A stretch of 64,000 nucleotides of DNA, taken from contig JACSVZ010000007.1 in assembly GCA_014706295.1 (NCBI GenBank), positions 52,032,975 through 52,096,974 on the forward strand. Direction: 5' to 3'. Positions 1-14,500 of this stretch are shown piece after piece (within the stretch, counting starts at the first letter, position 1; each line of letters starts with the position of its first letter). Position numbers and translations under genes: made by a program. Source of the DNA: Lycocorax pyrrhopterus obiensis (taxonomy: Eukaryota; Chordata; Aves; Passeriformes; Paradisaeidae). The notes beneath the pieces are model-generated. The model saw only the letters and a list, made by a program, of their open reading frames with translations, was not told where the DNA came from and did not search any database.

Positions 1-20
1 AGTGTTTTCCAATTTAACAC

Positions 21-26
21 TTTATT
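21..26 (-). terminator. SETD3: candidate distal poly(A) signal AATAAA at window edge
   Basis: The gene strand reads AAATAAAGTG, with the window ending about 20 bases further, the usual cleavage distance. If used for SETD3, the 3' UTR would be about 8 kb. The GU-rich downstream element would lie outside the window. Confidence 0.3.
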
Positions 27-3000
27 TGCATTTGCCACCACTGACCAAGCTCAGGGAAGATGCCAGATCAGAGCAGGTACATACATCCAGTGGATCCCAG
101 TCTGTCCTTGGGGGAGGCTTAGCACTGCTGTTACAGCAATACTTTCTTTCCTCAATCCATAGCTAGGGAGAAAAAATCCCAATGTTTAATGATCTTCTCT
201 TCCTAAAGAGGAAGTGCTTATTTTAGTAAACATTTGTTCTAAACAAGTACCAGGCCCATCTCTTTTCCTCTTTCTAGAAACAATCTTGTAGTTTGTTCAC
301 AAAACTATTTCAGATGAACTTAAAAATGTAACCATGTCTTGTGACCAGAACTACAGATTCAGGCTCTGCCACCCTCTTGCAGCCCCTTCTTCATGACAGA
401 AAACATAATAATGCTTCTTCATCTCAGAAAAATACTGCAAAAATTCAGCTTTGTGAGTGCTGCAAGGCATTTAGAAACCATTGGGAGAAAACGTGCCATG
501 AAAGTGAATGTCTTCACTGCGGGATGCAAATATATGTTAAGCAATAAAATTCTACTTCCTAAATAGGCTTGTCTTGCTTTGATATTCAAGGATATGAAAA
601 AAAGACACACATACTTCTCATTTAATCCTGCCAAGATACAAAACTTGCCTATTTTTATACAGTTGCCCAATATGGATGACAAAAATAGCTTTCTTAATAA
701 AGAGAAAGAAAATACTAGCTAATTTCTCCTGATGCAAAGGCATGAGGTCCACCTCAAGGCTGCACATCATTTTAGGCTGAAATTCTACCTGTTGAACCTC
801 ATTTTGCTGAGGAAAAATGCTGCTGCTTCTTGAAACTCAGCTTAAGATAACTGAATTTTTCAGTCAGAGGATATTACTACTCCCAAAAGTAAAATCTGAA
901 GAAAATATTAATATGCTTTGCTGAGAGTAAGCTCGATAACTACCATTGTGCTGTGTATTTGCTTCTCGCAGCAGATGATATTTGATCACTTGAAATGATT
1001 ACTTAGCTTTAGCTGAGAATGTTTTGAATCAAGTGGCTCTAAATCATCTGTCCCACAAGTATTGCTACCAGCTAGTGAGCGTTTAGACAGCATTAGCACA
1101 GGTTAATAACTCCTCTCAAAGGGAGAAAGGGCAGCGAGTACCTCAAGAGTGTGCGTGCGTGCGTAAAAACCTCTGGAGATGAGGCAAGAGTTCTTAAAGC
1201 AACAGCTAGATCTCTCCTGTGAAAAACAAGCCACATCATGCCAAACTGTGTTGCATTTTAAACTCAAAAGCCACACGTTTTTTCCGGGGGGAAATAATTT
1301 CATCTAATCCTGAGCGATGATATTTGAATATGAATGTTGTGCAATTACATTGGTGCACATGTTAGTAGTGCTGGACAGTTTGTACCCCTGTACTTGAAGT
1401 GAGCCTGTTCAGCACCACAGGACTGAGAATTTGTGAAAATGATACCTCCATTTCTTAGGTTTGGGTAGCAGTACTTGTACTACTTAATGAAAAAATTATA
1501 CAGGAAACACTATTATTTCGATTCCACAGCTTCTTATCATTTGAAAGATTTGTGTGTCATTCCTGCATTGAAGTGTTCAGTACCGACCTATAAACTGCTG
1601 CTGTAATATTCCAGAAGGACTCACTTAGTCAATACCTAAAAACTTCAAAAATGAATGTCAAAAATAGGTTTTCAAACATAACTCAGTGCTGGCATAACAC
1701 TAAAGGTACAATGATTTTATTAACACAACAAATGACTACTTCTGATTCATCTGCAGACACTTCTTCAATGGATGATACAATTTAAATTAATAAATATGCT
1801 TTTTGGTAGATACTTTTCAGAGGTTTCAAAAATGGTAACATAATTTTTAAGGGATAGCTTAAGAGACACAACATGCCAATGTAGCCTTTAGGAACTGATG
1901 CCACTACACAGAAACAAGGGTTTAGTTTTACCTAACTTGTGGCTCGTTAAATTCAGGTATTATTAAGGAATGCAGTATAACTATAAGTTTTGGCCATCTG
2001 AAAACACCACCACCATTTCCTTACTCACTTTGCTTGTTTATGCCTTTCAGCTGTGGTTTGATGCTGCTTTACAGCTGTGGGAAAAATCACATGTGTACAT
2101 GAAAAAATTAATGGGACAATTTACGGATTTGCATAATTTAGAACCTTAGGTAGAGCAAGTTAACAGAGACATAGGTGAAAATTACTTGAAACAACTTACT
2201 GTGATGTACACTTTTCTATTTAATTTACCTGTAGTCTGATCTATGCTACTCCTTTTATTTCAAATCCATAGCAGTTCTGGTCCTTTTGTTACTAACCATT
2301 CAATAGTACCTTGACAGCAGAACTACATCTTCGCTCTCATTTAATAACTATTTATCATTCTGTATCTGCCCATTTTCAAGAAGGAATAAAGTTAAGTGTT
2401 CCAGAAATTGGAAAAAATTGAAACTTGACCTTTATTAAGTGGGTTAATTGTCACAATCTCAGCATGTACAAAATTAATGACCAAAAAGTGGAACTTCAGA
2501 GTTTCAGAAGACTAGGTTAATGTCCAAAAAAGCCTAAACTCTGACCTTCTTGACATATGCCAAAAGAAACAGCCACCCTAATAAATTACTACCTGTGTGC
2601 AATTATAATAAACCATTCCTAGCATCCAATCACTTGAATTAATTGCTGCAAGGCAGTGGGACTTGCAGATATTCAAGGCAATCTAAAAATTCCTTTGCAG
2701 TTCATAGGAGGCTGTTTGTGCATGCCTGCTTCAGCGTGGAGATTCAGTTTTAAGGCACATTATTCATACCTTTGGACCACAAATCTGTGTACAAGCCCAC
2801 TAACTAGTGCTGAAATTAGGAGCCTTGGCTGAGGTATTAACATTACTGAAAGCGGTGAACCAGTGTGGAATAAAGCAAAGGGAATGGAATTTCCCTTAAC
2901 CCATATCAAAAAGCAGTTGCTGGATGCAGGACACCTACACAGTTTCCAAATTTCAGCCTTACATAGGAGGAACACGCAACTTCTGTGAATACAACAAACT

Positions 3001-6000
3001 GCAGCATATTTAAATCAAACAGCATTTGCAAAAAGAAATCTAAAAGAAAGAAAGAAATACTCCATTTGCATGGGTCCAAGGGAGCAGTAACATGTGAAAT
3101 CTACTGACTTCCACAGCACCATGTCGAACACTGATAAATTGGCCAAGAGGACAGCCCACACTTCTCCATGGATAGAAATGCATCTAGGGAACAGGTAGGT
3201 TGCCCACCTGAACACAAAGCAAGAGGGTACCTGGTCACTAACGTGTGTAAGTGAAACAAGGCTGCAAACTGGAATTAAGCTACTCTTGGTGTTTGCCATG
3301 CATGGGAGGTTACAGGGAAACTTGCTTTTTGCCCTTGTTAATCCTATTCAGAGGACAAATGATTTGTGCGTACAGGGCTGGCAAGTTGGACCATTTTTAA
3401 AAACAGTAAACTTAAATAAAATACCATTGTTTAAGTTCAATTATCTAGCTCTGCTGGCATTTGAATCTGTGCTTAAGTAATGGTGATTCAGTTGGGAAAT
3501 TAACATTACTCACATGTGCAAGATTCTATTCCCTATACTCATGCAGATTTTAAGCACCTTTCTGAAGAAGTAAAGTCAAGTTTCAAAGGGCTACAGATCT
3601 GTTTCACTCCAATTCACATCAAGGTGCTCAAAGGCACAAGACATGGTGGTCAGCATCAGCTATTTTGCCATGTCTGAATTGGATTTAATCAGAAAATGAT
3701 TGTCTGGTTTCTCCAGATTGGGAAGACAGAAGACTCAGGTTCAAAAGTTTCTTCCGTGCTTGATCAACGCTAAATAATAAAATAGTCCTATACACAAAAA
3801 ATCATGGGGATGCAGGTCCCTAATTCTAGGCACATTGTTTCAGGTGACCGACCTGAATACAACACTTTCTCCTATTCCCATACCGCTCTCTGTTGCTTTG
3901 TCCAGTCCTTCCATGCTGGATTTGTAAAGCATTTCCTTAACCCCTAGTACTGAGCAGAGTGTCCCACAATGGCAGAGGAGCAATTAATGGACAACTGTGA
4001 CTCCAGCCCAGGCTCCCTGAGGTTACCCCAGCACTGCACAGACAACAAGGCAGAAGCCACTTACATCCGCTCTTCCCTGCCAGTTCAACACATTACAACA
4101 GTTTGTGATCCCTTTGTGTTCACCTGTTCCTAGAGATAGTGAAGCCTTAGACTAATTGTGAAATTTCACAGTAATTACAGAACTAATTGGAGATGATTTT
4201 GATCTCTCACTGAAATAATTCCTGAACTTCCTATTCTTCATAACAGCAACCCCTGCCTCCCAGACAAACTAACTGTTGTTCACTTGTCCAGCTCCTGTTT
4301 TCCACTTAGGAAAGGACATCTCCTCAGTTTCCTCCCCTATCTAGCTTAATCTTCCATGATTAAAAATGACAGCAGGTCCAGAAACCAGGACCATTTGTGG
4401 TTTTCTTTTTACTTAATTGTGGACTGAGGTGGTTTTTTTTTTTTAATTTTAACTGAAAAATCCTCCACATGGTTTCCAAACTTGTGGCATTTGTTAGGAA
4501 ATAGATGTAGAACCCGCAAAATGCTAAGAAAGCTCTTCTAACCGTGAGTCACCAATTGATGTGCTGTACTTTGCACAGTGTGCACTGCAGGCAAAGAAGG
4601 AAACACGATAGAAACTATTAAATATAGATGGCAATTACGTGAAAATCATGTGGTCATATCTGACTTCAACAAGGATCAGTTAAAAATCTTCTAGAGGAAA
4701 AGGGATGGGTATTGCTTCATCAGATACATTTGGTAGGGCAATGTTTTTACTGAAAACTCCTGTTTGGAACAGAGTATAAGAAATAAGCTGGACTGACCTT
4801 CAGTCCATAAAATCAGGAAAGAGGAGTGAGTTTTGGGAGCACCTTTCGCTTGTCTGATTGAAATACTTCAAATGATGTTTCATAATTACTTCACACGCCT
4901 TTCTATAAAACAAGGGAGATAGAAGGGACAGCAGTAGATACTACATACTGTTTTTAAACATGTGAACTAGCGAAGATTTTGTAACCTAAATCTTCCAGAA
5001 TACTTTTGAATCATGCGAGTTTCATAACTCCATGATGATCATTCCTCTCTAAAGGCAAATCAGCCTCAAGAAGGCAGTTACTGTTGAGTTGCACAGATTT
5101 TCTGTACATACCACCTTATAATGATGTCTGAGGCAAAGAATACTTATTCTAGCCAAGAACAAAAACCATCTCACCTCCCCAGCCAGAAGGCTCTCATTTC
5201 TCCTTCACTCATGACAGCACTTAAGCTACTGTTGCATTTACACTTCAAAAACATTTTTCAGGCTGGTGGCTGTTGCTCAATTTTGTATATTTGACTTTAT
5301 CAACAGAGAAATATGGACATCACCTCATGGCACAGACCCAAACTAGTTACAGGTTGTTAAGGAAATGATTCATCAGTAGGTAGGTTCATGTAAAATTCAA
5401 AAGACTTTTTTTTCCCCTGTTTTGCTTTTGGAGAATAGTCCGAGAAATGCAAGTGATGTCTTTCTTACAGGAATACTTTAGATAGCTAAACAGAAGCAAG
5501 ATTTGGCATTTAGCCTGGGATTAGTGTGAACAGCCTCTTAACCAAACATTATGAAGAAAGTTAACTTTAAAATGCTTTGAAAGGTCTGTTTTCATGACAG
5601 ATGGTAATAAGGGCTCATCAGTGCCAATTTTTTTTGTTTCCACCTCAGTTTTCAAAAGCTTAAGTTTTAGGTTAGTGCTTCTGAAGGAACTATTACATGC
5701 ACAGAGGAAAAATGCAAATTACAAAATTAGATTACTCACTATTTTTATTGTGTGTAACATATTTTTCTAAATAACACTAACAGATGAAGAGTAAGAATTT
5801 GACCATGCACTCAGTAGAACACTTTCCTTTTCTTTTACTAGAATCCCTTTTTTTTTCCCCAGCTATTTGTCCTTTAATCTTTTTCTGTACGCCTGGACAG
5901 ATATTCCTCTCCCCACAGACCCCAAAAGATACAGCAGTCAGTAGCAGGTAGAGGTTTTGTTTGTATAATACACTCACTAGTGAAGACATGGTAGAACTAT

Positions 6001-6002
6001 AT

Positions 6003-6008
6003 TTTATT
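6003..6008 (-). terminator. SETD3: candidate poly(A) signal AATAAA
   Basis: TTTATT on the plus strand reads AATAAA on the gene strand, followed within 50 bases by a GU-rich stretch (gtgagtgtatt). Use of this site would give a 3' UTR of about 2.1 kb. A second AATAAA lies 260 bp further downstream at 5744-5749. The prediction rests on motif only. Confidence 0.35.
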
Positions 6009-7197
6009 CAAGAAAACCCACACATTCTGTCCTGTGGTGACCACAGGCTTTGCTAAGCCATAGATATTAGCAAACACTGGAACAAAATACAGTGTATCAG
6101 ATTGAATCCAAGCATTTAAATTCTGAATTACAGTTATAATTTTCAGGGAAGGCTAGTTTCAGAATTGCATCATAGTATCTAGTACAATGTTGTGCAATGT
6201 AAGTGGCAGAAACAGAAACGGAGTATTGGTCCTAATAAAATCCAAAATGTAATGACTCTTGTATGACATTTAAATTGTCAAGACAACAATTCATAACATT
6301 CTACCAAAGGCAGCATATAGTTACAAAAATACTGGTCCAGCATCTTGTTAGTGATGAAGCAATATCCAAGGTGCAATGGCAACGTGCCATTCTTAGTGAA
6401 ATATTCTTTAAAAAACTATTTTTTCTATTTTCCCCGAACTGATACTAGCTGAACACCAGAATTTCTACGACAACCTGAAAGTTACGACTTAAATGTGTAT
6501 TGCACCAAAGATTGATGCAAAAACACATTTTCCAGGTTGCAGTATAAAAGAAGCAAATTCTAATAAAACTGTGAATGTGCCAAACAACGTTTTACGGCAA
6601 CTGATCTTAGATGAGCAGTTTGCAACCTCTACTGAGCTTTAAACAACTGTCCAAGCTTTCCATTCTATCCATTATCATGAACTTAAGGACACAAAAGACA
6701 AAGTCCTTAATATTGAGAACAGAATTAAATCACTTTATACTCCTCTCAATTGATCCACTAAATAAAAATATCCTGTCCTCCTCTCCTCCTAATACCCTGG
6801 TAATTTCAAGGTCAAGCCATGGAATTACCCTTGTTCTGATATTGCACAGTGCTAGGATTGTATTGTTTCCATCTAGAAGTTAAAACACATACTACGAGGG
6901 TGACCAAAACTGCTGGTGACAGTAGACCTGCTTAACTTGTGGAGGTACCCCAAGAAATGTGCATCAGATGAACACACAATCTAAATGGCAAAAAGTACTG
7001 CAGACTTGGCTGTGGTTTGGACTTGAGCCAAAAATACATAAGCCTGCTTGCCATTTCCTTTGAGGAAGCAGGATCAATTAATATCTTAACCAAAAGACAA
7101 AGCTGAGTAAGATCAGGTAACCATGTGACATTCAATGTTACATTCAACAACACAGAAATGAAGGAGTAGCAGACAGGAATATTAATAATATTTTCCT

Positions 7198-7203
7198 TTT
7201 AAT
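7198..7203 (-). terminator. SETD3: candidate proximal poly(A) signal ATTAAA
   Basis: TTTAAT on the plus strand reads ATTAAA on the gene strand, about 860 bp past the stop codon. That is close to the UTR length I would expect for the common short SETD3 mRNA. The downstream sequence (cctgtctgc) is a weak U/GU element. Confidence 0.3.
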
Positions 7204-8061
7204 AATGGTTTAGTCAAAAGTGTAGCTTTGAAAATCTCTAGCTAGTTGTGAAAACCTGAAGAAGCTGGGAAGCGACCTCACTTTGATCAGTTTAAAGCTG
7301 TGGCTTGGCCTATCTGCTTTCAAAATCTCCAGTAGCTCTGCCAATCTTGTAAATAAAAACTACTGCCTGGAAATAAAAAGTAGTCAGCCTTTAAAAGTTC
7401 GTGAATGTTGTATTGTAGCAGCCTAACTCTGACTGAAGAAGAAAGATATTTTATACAGTAAACAAAAGACAGTAAACTGAAATCTTCAGAGATCACTTTA
7501 AGTGTATACAATTTGGATTCTCATTGACATTTAAAACTACCAATCATAAGGTTGCCACCTTACCTTTTTCTGGACTGGCACACCTGATTTTAAACAGGTT
7601 TTCCTCCAGTCTCCCAAGTTTCTGATCCTCTCATTCAGTTTTCTGCTGTACTGCTCCCCTACCTTCATGCTGAATACCGAGTCAGTCCTGCCTTCTGCTT
7701 TTCTTGGCAGGAGGCAGAGCAAGCTTTTAATTTCGGTAGTCAGAGTGACAGAACAACAAACGCACAGCAGATAGAAGAGCTTAATTCTTCCCCAGGAAGA
7801 AAATACATTTGGTTCAACAAAGGGCTGCAAAATCTTCCAAAGGCACCTCTTTCCCCAGTTTTTGCCTGAAAGCAAGATGGCAATCTTAATTGAAAAGGGA
7901 TGCTAAATCTTTTAAATAACTTAAAAATTCATTTTTATATAAAGCAGCAAAACCATTTTTCTCTGCAGAAAGAGAAATGTTAACAAAGAAACACACCAAC
8001 ATAAATGCACTGTTCATAAACTCCAGCTAGTTTAATTTCACAAGAAACTAAAATTTTAGGA

Positions 8062-8505
8062 CTATTCTTTAACCTCATCAGTACTTTCTGAAGAAGATTC
8101 TTTGGCATCTTCAGTCCCTCTGTTGCTTTTCTCTTTACTAAGATTTTCACTTTCTGATTTGGTCCCATTAAATAAAGAGTTTTCACCATTTACAAACCCA
8201 TTCTCTGTGACTTCAGCATCAATGGCTTCATCAATCTTTAAGTCCCCTTGCTCTTCCACATCTTCTAGGTTTCTCAAGACAATAGGGAGTCTAGAGTCTG
8301 CCACAGTGTTCTCCAACAAGGCAATATTGTTCTCTTCATACTTCGGAAGCGGAGCTCCATCTGCTATTTGTTTGGTATAATACTCTCTGCTGGCAGCTGC
8401 GCTCTTCACTGCCTTCTCCAGGATCTCTTTTTCACCTAAGCGCAATTTGATGGCCATGATTGCATGTGGAGTGAGGTCATGAGTCTCCAGGAAGGACTTA
8501 TCAAC
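8062..8505 (-). CDS. SETD3: SETD3 coding exon C12 (terminal coding exon)
   Basis: This exon encodes residues 447-593 and the TAG stop at 8064-8062. It finishes the substrate-binding domain ([33 protein letters not shown]). It ends in an acidic, serine-rich tail of about 80 residues that is likely disordered, closing with ESTDEVKE. Tail sequence is the least conserved part of the family and could account for the one-residue length difference from human. The acceptor is ttctaacag. Confidence 0.97.
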   Translation of the reverse strand, partial: VDKSFLETHDLTPHAIMAIKLRLGEKEILEKAVKSAAASREYYTKQIADGAPLPKYEENNIALLENTVADSRLPIVLRNLEDVEEQGDLKIDEAIDAEVTENGFVNGENSLFNGTKSESENLSKEKSNRGTEDAKESSSESTDEVKE

Positions 8506-11500
8506 CTGTTAGAAAAGAAAAAGCAAGTCTGTTAGTAACACCCAACACAATAAAACAGCCCCTCACCTCTTTCCTCTTTCTGAGAGCAAGAAGTGACATC
8601 AGGCTCTCTAGGCTGAGCCAAATGGACATGAGGGTGTCTGCAAGGAGTCCCAGGGAAATCTGTCATGAAATCATAAAAAAGACCAACATTTCTGCACATA
8701 AATCAGTCTGCGTGACAAGCAAAGTCAGGTTACTTCACAAATATATGCAGCATGTAGGTTCACTTATACATCTGCAATAGGAGCACATTTCTTTGCAGTA
8801 TGGAGAATGAAACTAATAGACAACAAGTTGAAACTGATTCCCCATTTTATTTGCAGAGAAAAAAGCACGTAGTCTCTACTTGGAGAATCAAAGGAAAAAT
8901 ACATTAACAAAATTACATTAACAAAATTTTCTTTTTTGCAATCTTATTTGATTTTCCTTAGATAATGCAAAACTGTTTCTGCACTTAAAAAGTACAGAAT
9001 GAATTATGTACTAACATTCAGATTGAAGTTTGCAAAGACAAGATGGAGGACAAAATATCTTTTGCTACCATCACAACACACAGAAGAATTCAGACATTTA
9101 AATTACACATAATGATAATTTTACCTCCACAGTTGTTTTATAGGTTTTCAAAAGAAGGGATGCTCTGGCTTCCAGGAATGTCCAAAGTTTAACTTCATTG
9201 TCCCAGCTAACAGGAAATTCAGTGTTCCCCAGAGTGAAGATTTTGTCAATCGCATGCTCACCTATCAAGTGCTCCTTCAGCTCTTCTGCAATAAGTATAA
9301 AACCAATCTGTTAAAAAACAATCTCATCATTCACTTTGTCAGTTGACAAACTGTAGAAAGATTTATTTTCAACTGTATATCTTTGAGCAGCTAACAAAAA
9401 ATAACCCTCTCCTCAAATAAGAATTATCAGATATGCTGCTTATTTCTAGGATTTGCCTGAAAGACACAACTGGAAGTCTTGAGGTCAGCAGAAAATGGGC
9501 CTTCTCCCCACTTGGAAATAAAGATACTTTAGATATCACAGCCTCTCATACACAGCATAAATCTGTGACAGTGAAACAGAATGTTTTGTAAAATAATTCA
9601 TAAACAAAAGGGAGTAAATTTTTAAAGAGTTCAATGAACTTTTTGAGAAAAAAAGGAACAGGCCAGAGAGTGTGCAAATAGCAGTGGAATTCTTTTTCCT
9701 ATTGTTCCGGTAATCTTTTTCAGTAGCAGAAACTTCCTACAGGTGGTCAGAAAAGACATCCATCAAAACTCAAACAGAGTTTGAGCAGAAACAGAGCAGA
9801 AAGCATTTAATCAGCTCCTTGATATTACACAAATTTTTTCATGTAACAAATTTTTTTGCTAAACTTTTAACCAATAAATTTGACTACTGCAAAGCAGTTA
9901 TCACAAATTTCACTAAGAGCTTGCATGTGGTTTCTCAAAAAAGTTTTCTTAAACAGTATTTAAGACATAAATAAACTGAGTACAATCATATACCAGATAT
10001 GTGCAATTAAAACAGTCACTAGCTATATTTTCCTCTCCAAGCCAAAATTCACTCCCTCATGAGCATCTTAAAATTTTCTTCCCTTGAATTTACTTCCCAG
10101 AAGTATCAAGCAGTTGGAATAGATGGTGGTTGTAGGTCCACTCCAACTGAACTATTCTGGTATGTTCCAATTTCTTAGTAAGTGCTAAAAGATGGATGAC
10201 AGGAGGAAGTGAAGGCATGATGCTAAGTTACATTGTTTTTATTAAAGAAAGCAAATAGACCACATGCAAAAACTCAACTACGTCGGTATTCCTACTGGCA
10301 CAAAAAATCCACATCATCTGCACAGTATTCCTAACTGCAAGGGAATTCTCTCACTGTCATGACAAACTGTCACATCCATAACCTTCAAAACTGCATATAA
10401 CCAGCAAGGAGCTATTATGAACATTTAATGAGAAGTTTCACATGTACAAACAAGGTGAATATTTTTTAAACGTACAGGTATTTTGCACCACAAAAAAAAG
10501 TAAGAGAAGAGAAACACTAGAGAGACAGTCTGTAAATACAGAACTTTGTTTTAGATTACCGATTACCAAAATATTGAAAACACTTAACTTTGAAATGTCT
10601 CTTCCATATTTCCTCTGTGTACCGTACAGAATATTCCAATTTCATACTTAAATGATTCCAGCAGTGATGGCTAAAATGCTGTGATTTTAAGCATGTAAAC
10701 CTCTAGGTCTTACATGATCTTGTTCTGCAAACTATTTTGAAACCTAAGAACTACAGATCAAACTCCAAAGCTCACTCATTCACAAGAGTCTGGGAGATTA
10801 AAAGAAATAAAAAATTGCATCATCTCATGTTTTTAGAGTTACTGAAATATTCCCTCAGATGACATGGCCAAAGATTCAGGTTCTCAGTAGCTTACAGATT
10901 CCTTTTTAACTTAAATTCCTCAACTTTTCTGATCTTCTATCTTAACGTTTATATAAAATGTCTATCACATTCCTGCATTAACAAGAAAACAAATCAAAAA
11001 TCCCCACAACAAGACAACCATAAATTAGGTTATCTTCATAAAACATCCTACCTTCACTCATACAAAACACTCGAAGGAAAGCCAAAAGCTGGGCAGAGAT
11101 TGCAGGCTCAGTGGAGTGCAAGGCAAAAACACTTGAACTAATAAAAGAAACAATCAAACAACAGTAAATGCAAGTTCAATTGTCATATCTTTGAACTTAT
11201 TTCAACATAAAAATGTACTGCTACAAAAGTAACTTTAAAAGACTTAGGTAATATTAGCTCAAACTGAAAAGCTTCCCTAACCTGTATCTGAAAAGAACAA
11301 TTATCTCTACAATTTTACACTTAAAATTATTTTATACAGCTTTCATAATAAATTCATGAAAATGCAATGTTTCATGTCTGCTGCTCCTAATAGTACCCTC
11401 TGGACTACCTCTGAAATAGAATACCCTCTACTGAATAGTACCCTCTACTACCCTCTGAAAAGACTAAAGGAAAATGCTGTGATTCACATACTGAGCATTG

Positions 11501-14500
11501 TAGTTTGTCTGCAAGGGATAGGAAAGAAAGAAAAACCACAGATTGCTTCAAATTAATCCTTGCTCTGTTTTTGTTCAAATGGTTATTAAAGCAAAGGCTT
11601 TTTTCCTTATATGTGGTTCAAATTAGATGATAATATAGCTCAGAGAACTTCTGTAAATATTATCACAATAACTTTAATTTGCTATACAAACACGAGAAAT
11701 ATTACACCTAGAAAACTATCACAGAAGAGCTTCATATATGCTCTACTGGACACTGTATACTTTGGAAATATTTTAAAAAACCCACAGCATTGTGTTTTAC
11801 TTACGTTGGGATACCAGCACGAGCTAAGACCTCTGCCTTCATAGCATACAGCCTGTCACTTTTACTCACGCCAAGCTTTATTTTCACTCTGTCATGTGAA
11901 TTATTATCAAAGAAAAAACCACTGTGGATCACAAATTCAGCGTTTGACCGAGTGCCATAAAAAATGTAAATCTAGAAGGATGAAAAGAGAAGTGAAGGGA
12001 CAGGAAAAAAGCTTAAGATCAGCTCACAAAACTGACATAATTTGAAAGTTATTTTCCAAAAGAGTTACTATTCTGAGTACAAGGTATATTTAGTTATATG
12101 AAGAAACATGCTTTGTTTTCTGGTATTGACTCAAATGCTGTATATAATGTGGCAACTACACTTTAGAGGTAGATGTAAATGTATCCATGTAACAGAGACT
12201 TTGAAAGGCGAGAAGAAATTCTTATTCTGTACTTTAAAATAAAAACATTTTGGTTTCTCACACTGTCATAAAGTACCAGCATATGGAAATAAGCTTTCAA
12301 AGGCTTTTTAAAGGCTAAAAAAATTAGAGACAAGGAGGGCCCATTAAAAGAAACTGTGTTTCTGGAGTCATTTTCCCCAACCAAATGTCCACTCAAAACG
12401 ATACTGCTGATAGATCAACTTTGCTTTCATTTTAATGTTATCTTAAGATACGGATATACCACAGTACATCATACAGAGAGATCTGAGCTGTATTGAGCCA
12501 GTATTTATTTTTGTTTTACTCTGAACTCTTTTATATAAAGCATATAGTTACTTTAATTCACATTTAAAAAGAAGTTCCTAAATATAACCTGCGGAATGTA
12601 TTTAACTCAAGGCTAGGCTGTATGAAATGCATGGGACTAGAGGTCAGAGTAGCAATTGTATTCTCCCACATCAAGAGGATATTTTCCCATTTGTGTTTGA
12701 TAACAGAATTGTCAATCAGAAAAAAAAGTTCCAGCAGTTACAGAATTCCCTTCAGAACCTCAGGGTACAGCAGTGCTCCGGATGCCTGCAAGCTTCCATT
12801 CCTCTCTAGCTGACAGAGAAAGACACAGTGCCATTTACTTTCTTTGTTTTCAATTTTATATTAGAACTGTTTATCCTAAGCACTAAATGCTTAAGTATGA
12901 TATTGAATTATAGTAAACATTATACTGTAACATACTTTCATGATGAACAGGTGACCGGCCTAGGTATATTAAGGCAGTGGGTAAGAAGAGAGTTGCTCAC
13001 CCTCTCAAGTTTAAAAACGACTGTGATATAGCTCATAAACTAAAAGTCACATATCATGTATAGAGTACACAGTACGCTCTTACATCTCAAGACTGTTCTA
13101 CAAAAAATCCAATTAAACAGAATGAGAATTGCTTTCTCTCAGGCCAGTGTTTGCCAGACTCTGTGGACTTCCACTGCCTCACATTTTTTAGTAGTAAAAG
13201 CATGGATCATACACTCTTCCTGCTGAAACTGTAAGAAATAACATCTGCATGGTATATTAAAGGACTAAAGCATTATATAATCACAGTGCTTTAAAGATGT
13301 CACTAACAGTTAAAGTTTGCACAGAAATTAAAAAAAACCCTGATAAATAGCAGACAAAGTGAAACTACTAAAATAAAATTGAAATATAAGAACCCTCTAT
13401 AATTGAAATGGAGAGAGCAGCCAGAACAGCTATATGACACATCCATTGCCAGCTGTGGAAAATTATAAATTGGATCACTTCTGGAAAAACTGTGGACCCC
13501 TTTTAACTCATCACACCACTATTGGAAAAAACAGAAAATATTTGACTACCATAACAAATTCTGAGAGCAAAAATATACAATCACTGTAAACCCCAGCATA
13601 GCAATGAGGATAAATACACTTCTGGAAAGATGTATTCAAAAAAGAAAAAATTCCAGACACTTCTTTGTTATAAAAAGATAACGATACTTAAGAAAAATTA
13701 AAATCAAAATATTATAAATTGTAAGAATGGCAAAATAATAGAGTAAAAGTAATACAAAGTAATAAAAAGTAACTCAGAGGCTGAGTTACAAAACATTTCA
13801 GGACGTTTCCTAGACAAAGGCTTTGTCTGGCCATGCTGACTGCACTTCCACAGGCAGTAGTCAGAAAAGGAGTGCTGCTCCACTTGAGGTTTAGGCTGGC
13901 TGCTGACACAGCACAAGGGATTCCTACACTCCTGGAAACACTGCCTTCAATGCATCACTAGTTTGGACACTCAGTTTTGGTTTTGAGCAGTTCTGATCAA
14001 AATACTGGATTCTGAACTGTTCCATGCATCTTTGCAAGACTCTCCCGCAGTCTCAGGATGAAGAAGTAAATGCATGCATGCCTGTGTCAAAGGGAGGGAG
14101 TATGTTTTTAGGTCCTTTCTCATTTCCACTAAGCATTGCAATGACAGCAGCATGGGTTAAAATGACTGGCAACTGTACTGTATTTCACCTCTTTTAAATG
14201 AATGAAGACTAACAAGAAACATAAGCCAACAAATACCATTGTTAAAAAAGACTCTATAATCCACTACTGTAGATGTAACTAAAAATATTTATCTTTGGTC
14301 CTTTGGGTATAGCCTTTTACTAAGCTCTTCCAGAATACCAAACTTGGTGACTGTGTATGTACACTTACCAATGATTAAACATTCCAACTAGTTGTCTAAA
14401 ATACAAGGAATAAAACTCTCCTACAGTTGGGGTCTACCAAGTGATAGAAAATATTCTGAAAAATGTACATTTAGTTTGATAGCATTTTCACTCAAAATTA

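Larger units (their letters stand above)
1..8061 (-). other. SETD3: SETD3 3' UTR and downstream sequence
   Basis: No coding exon or recognisable interspersed repeat appears in these 8 kb. The sequence is AT-rich with scattered short chance open frames. On the minus strand it begins as the SETD3 3' UTR. Candidate poly(A) signals (AATAAA or ATTAAA on the minus strand) are at 7198-7203, 6003-6008, 5744-5749, 2254-2259, 1716-1721 and 21-26. Without transcript data I cannot say where the UTR ends. The lack of any CR1 over 8 kb is compatible with a long UTR or constrained DNA but does not prove it. Confidence 0.6.

Noticed and set aside
7537..7875. 112-codon minus-strand open frame just past the SETD3 stop
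   Set aside because: It lies in the SETD3 3' UTR, resembles no known protein and has no separate promoter signal.
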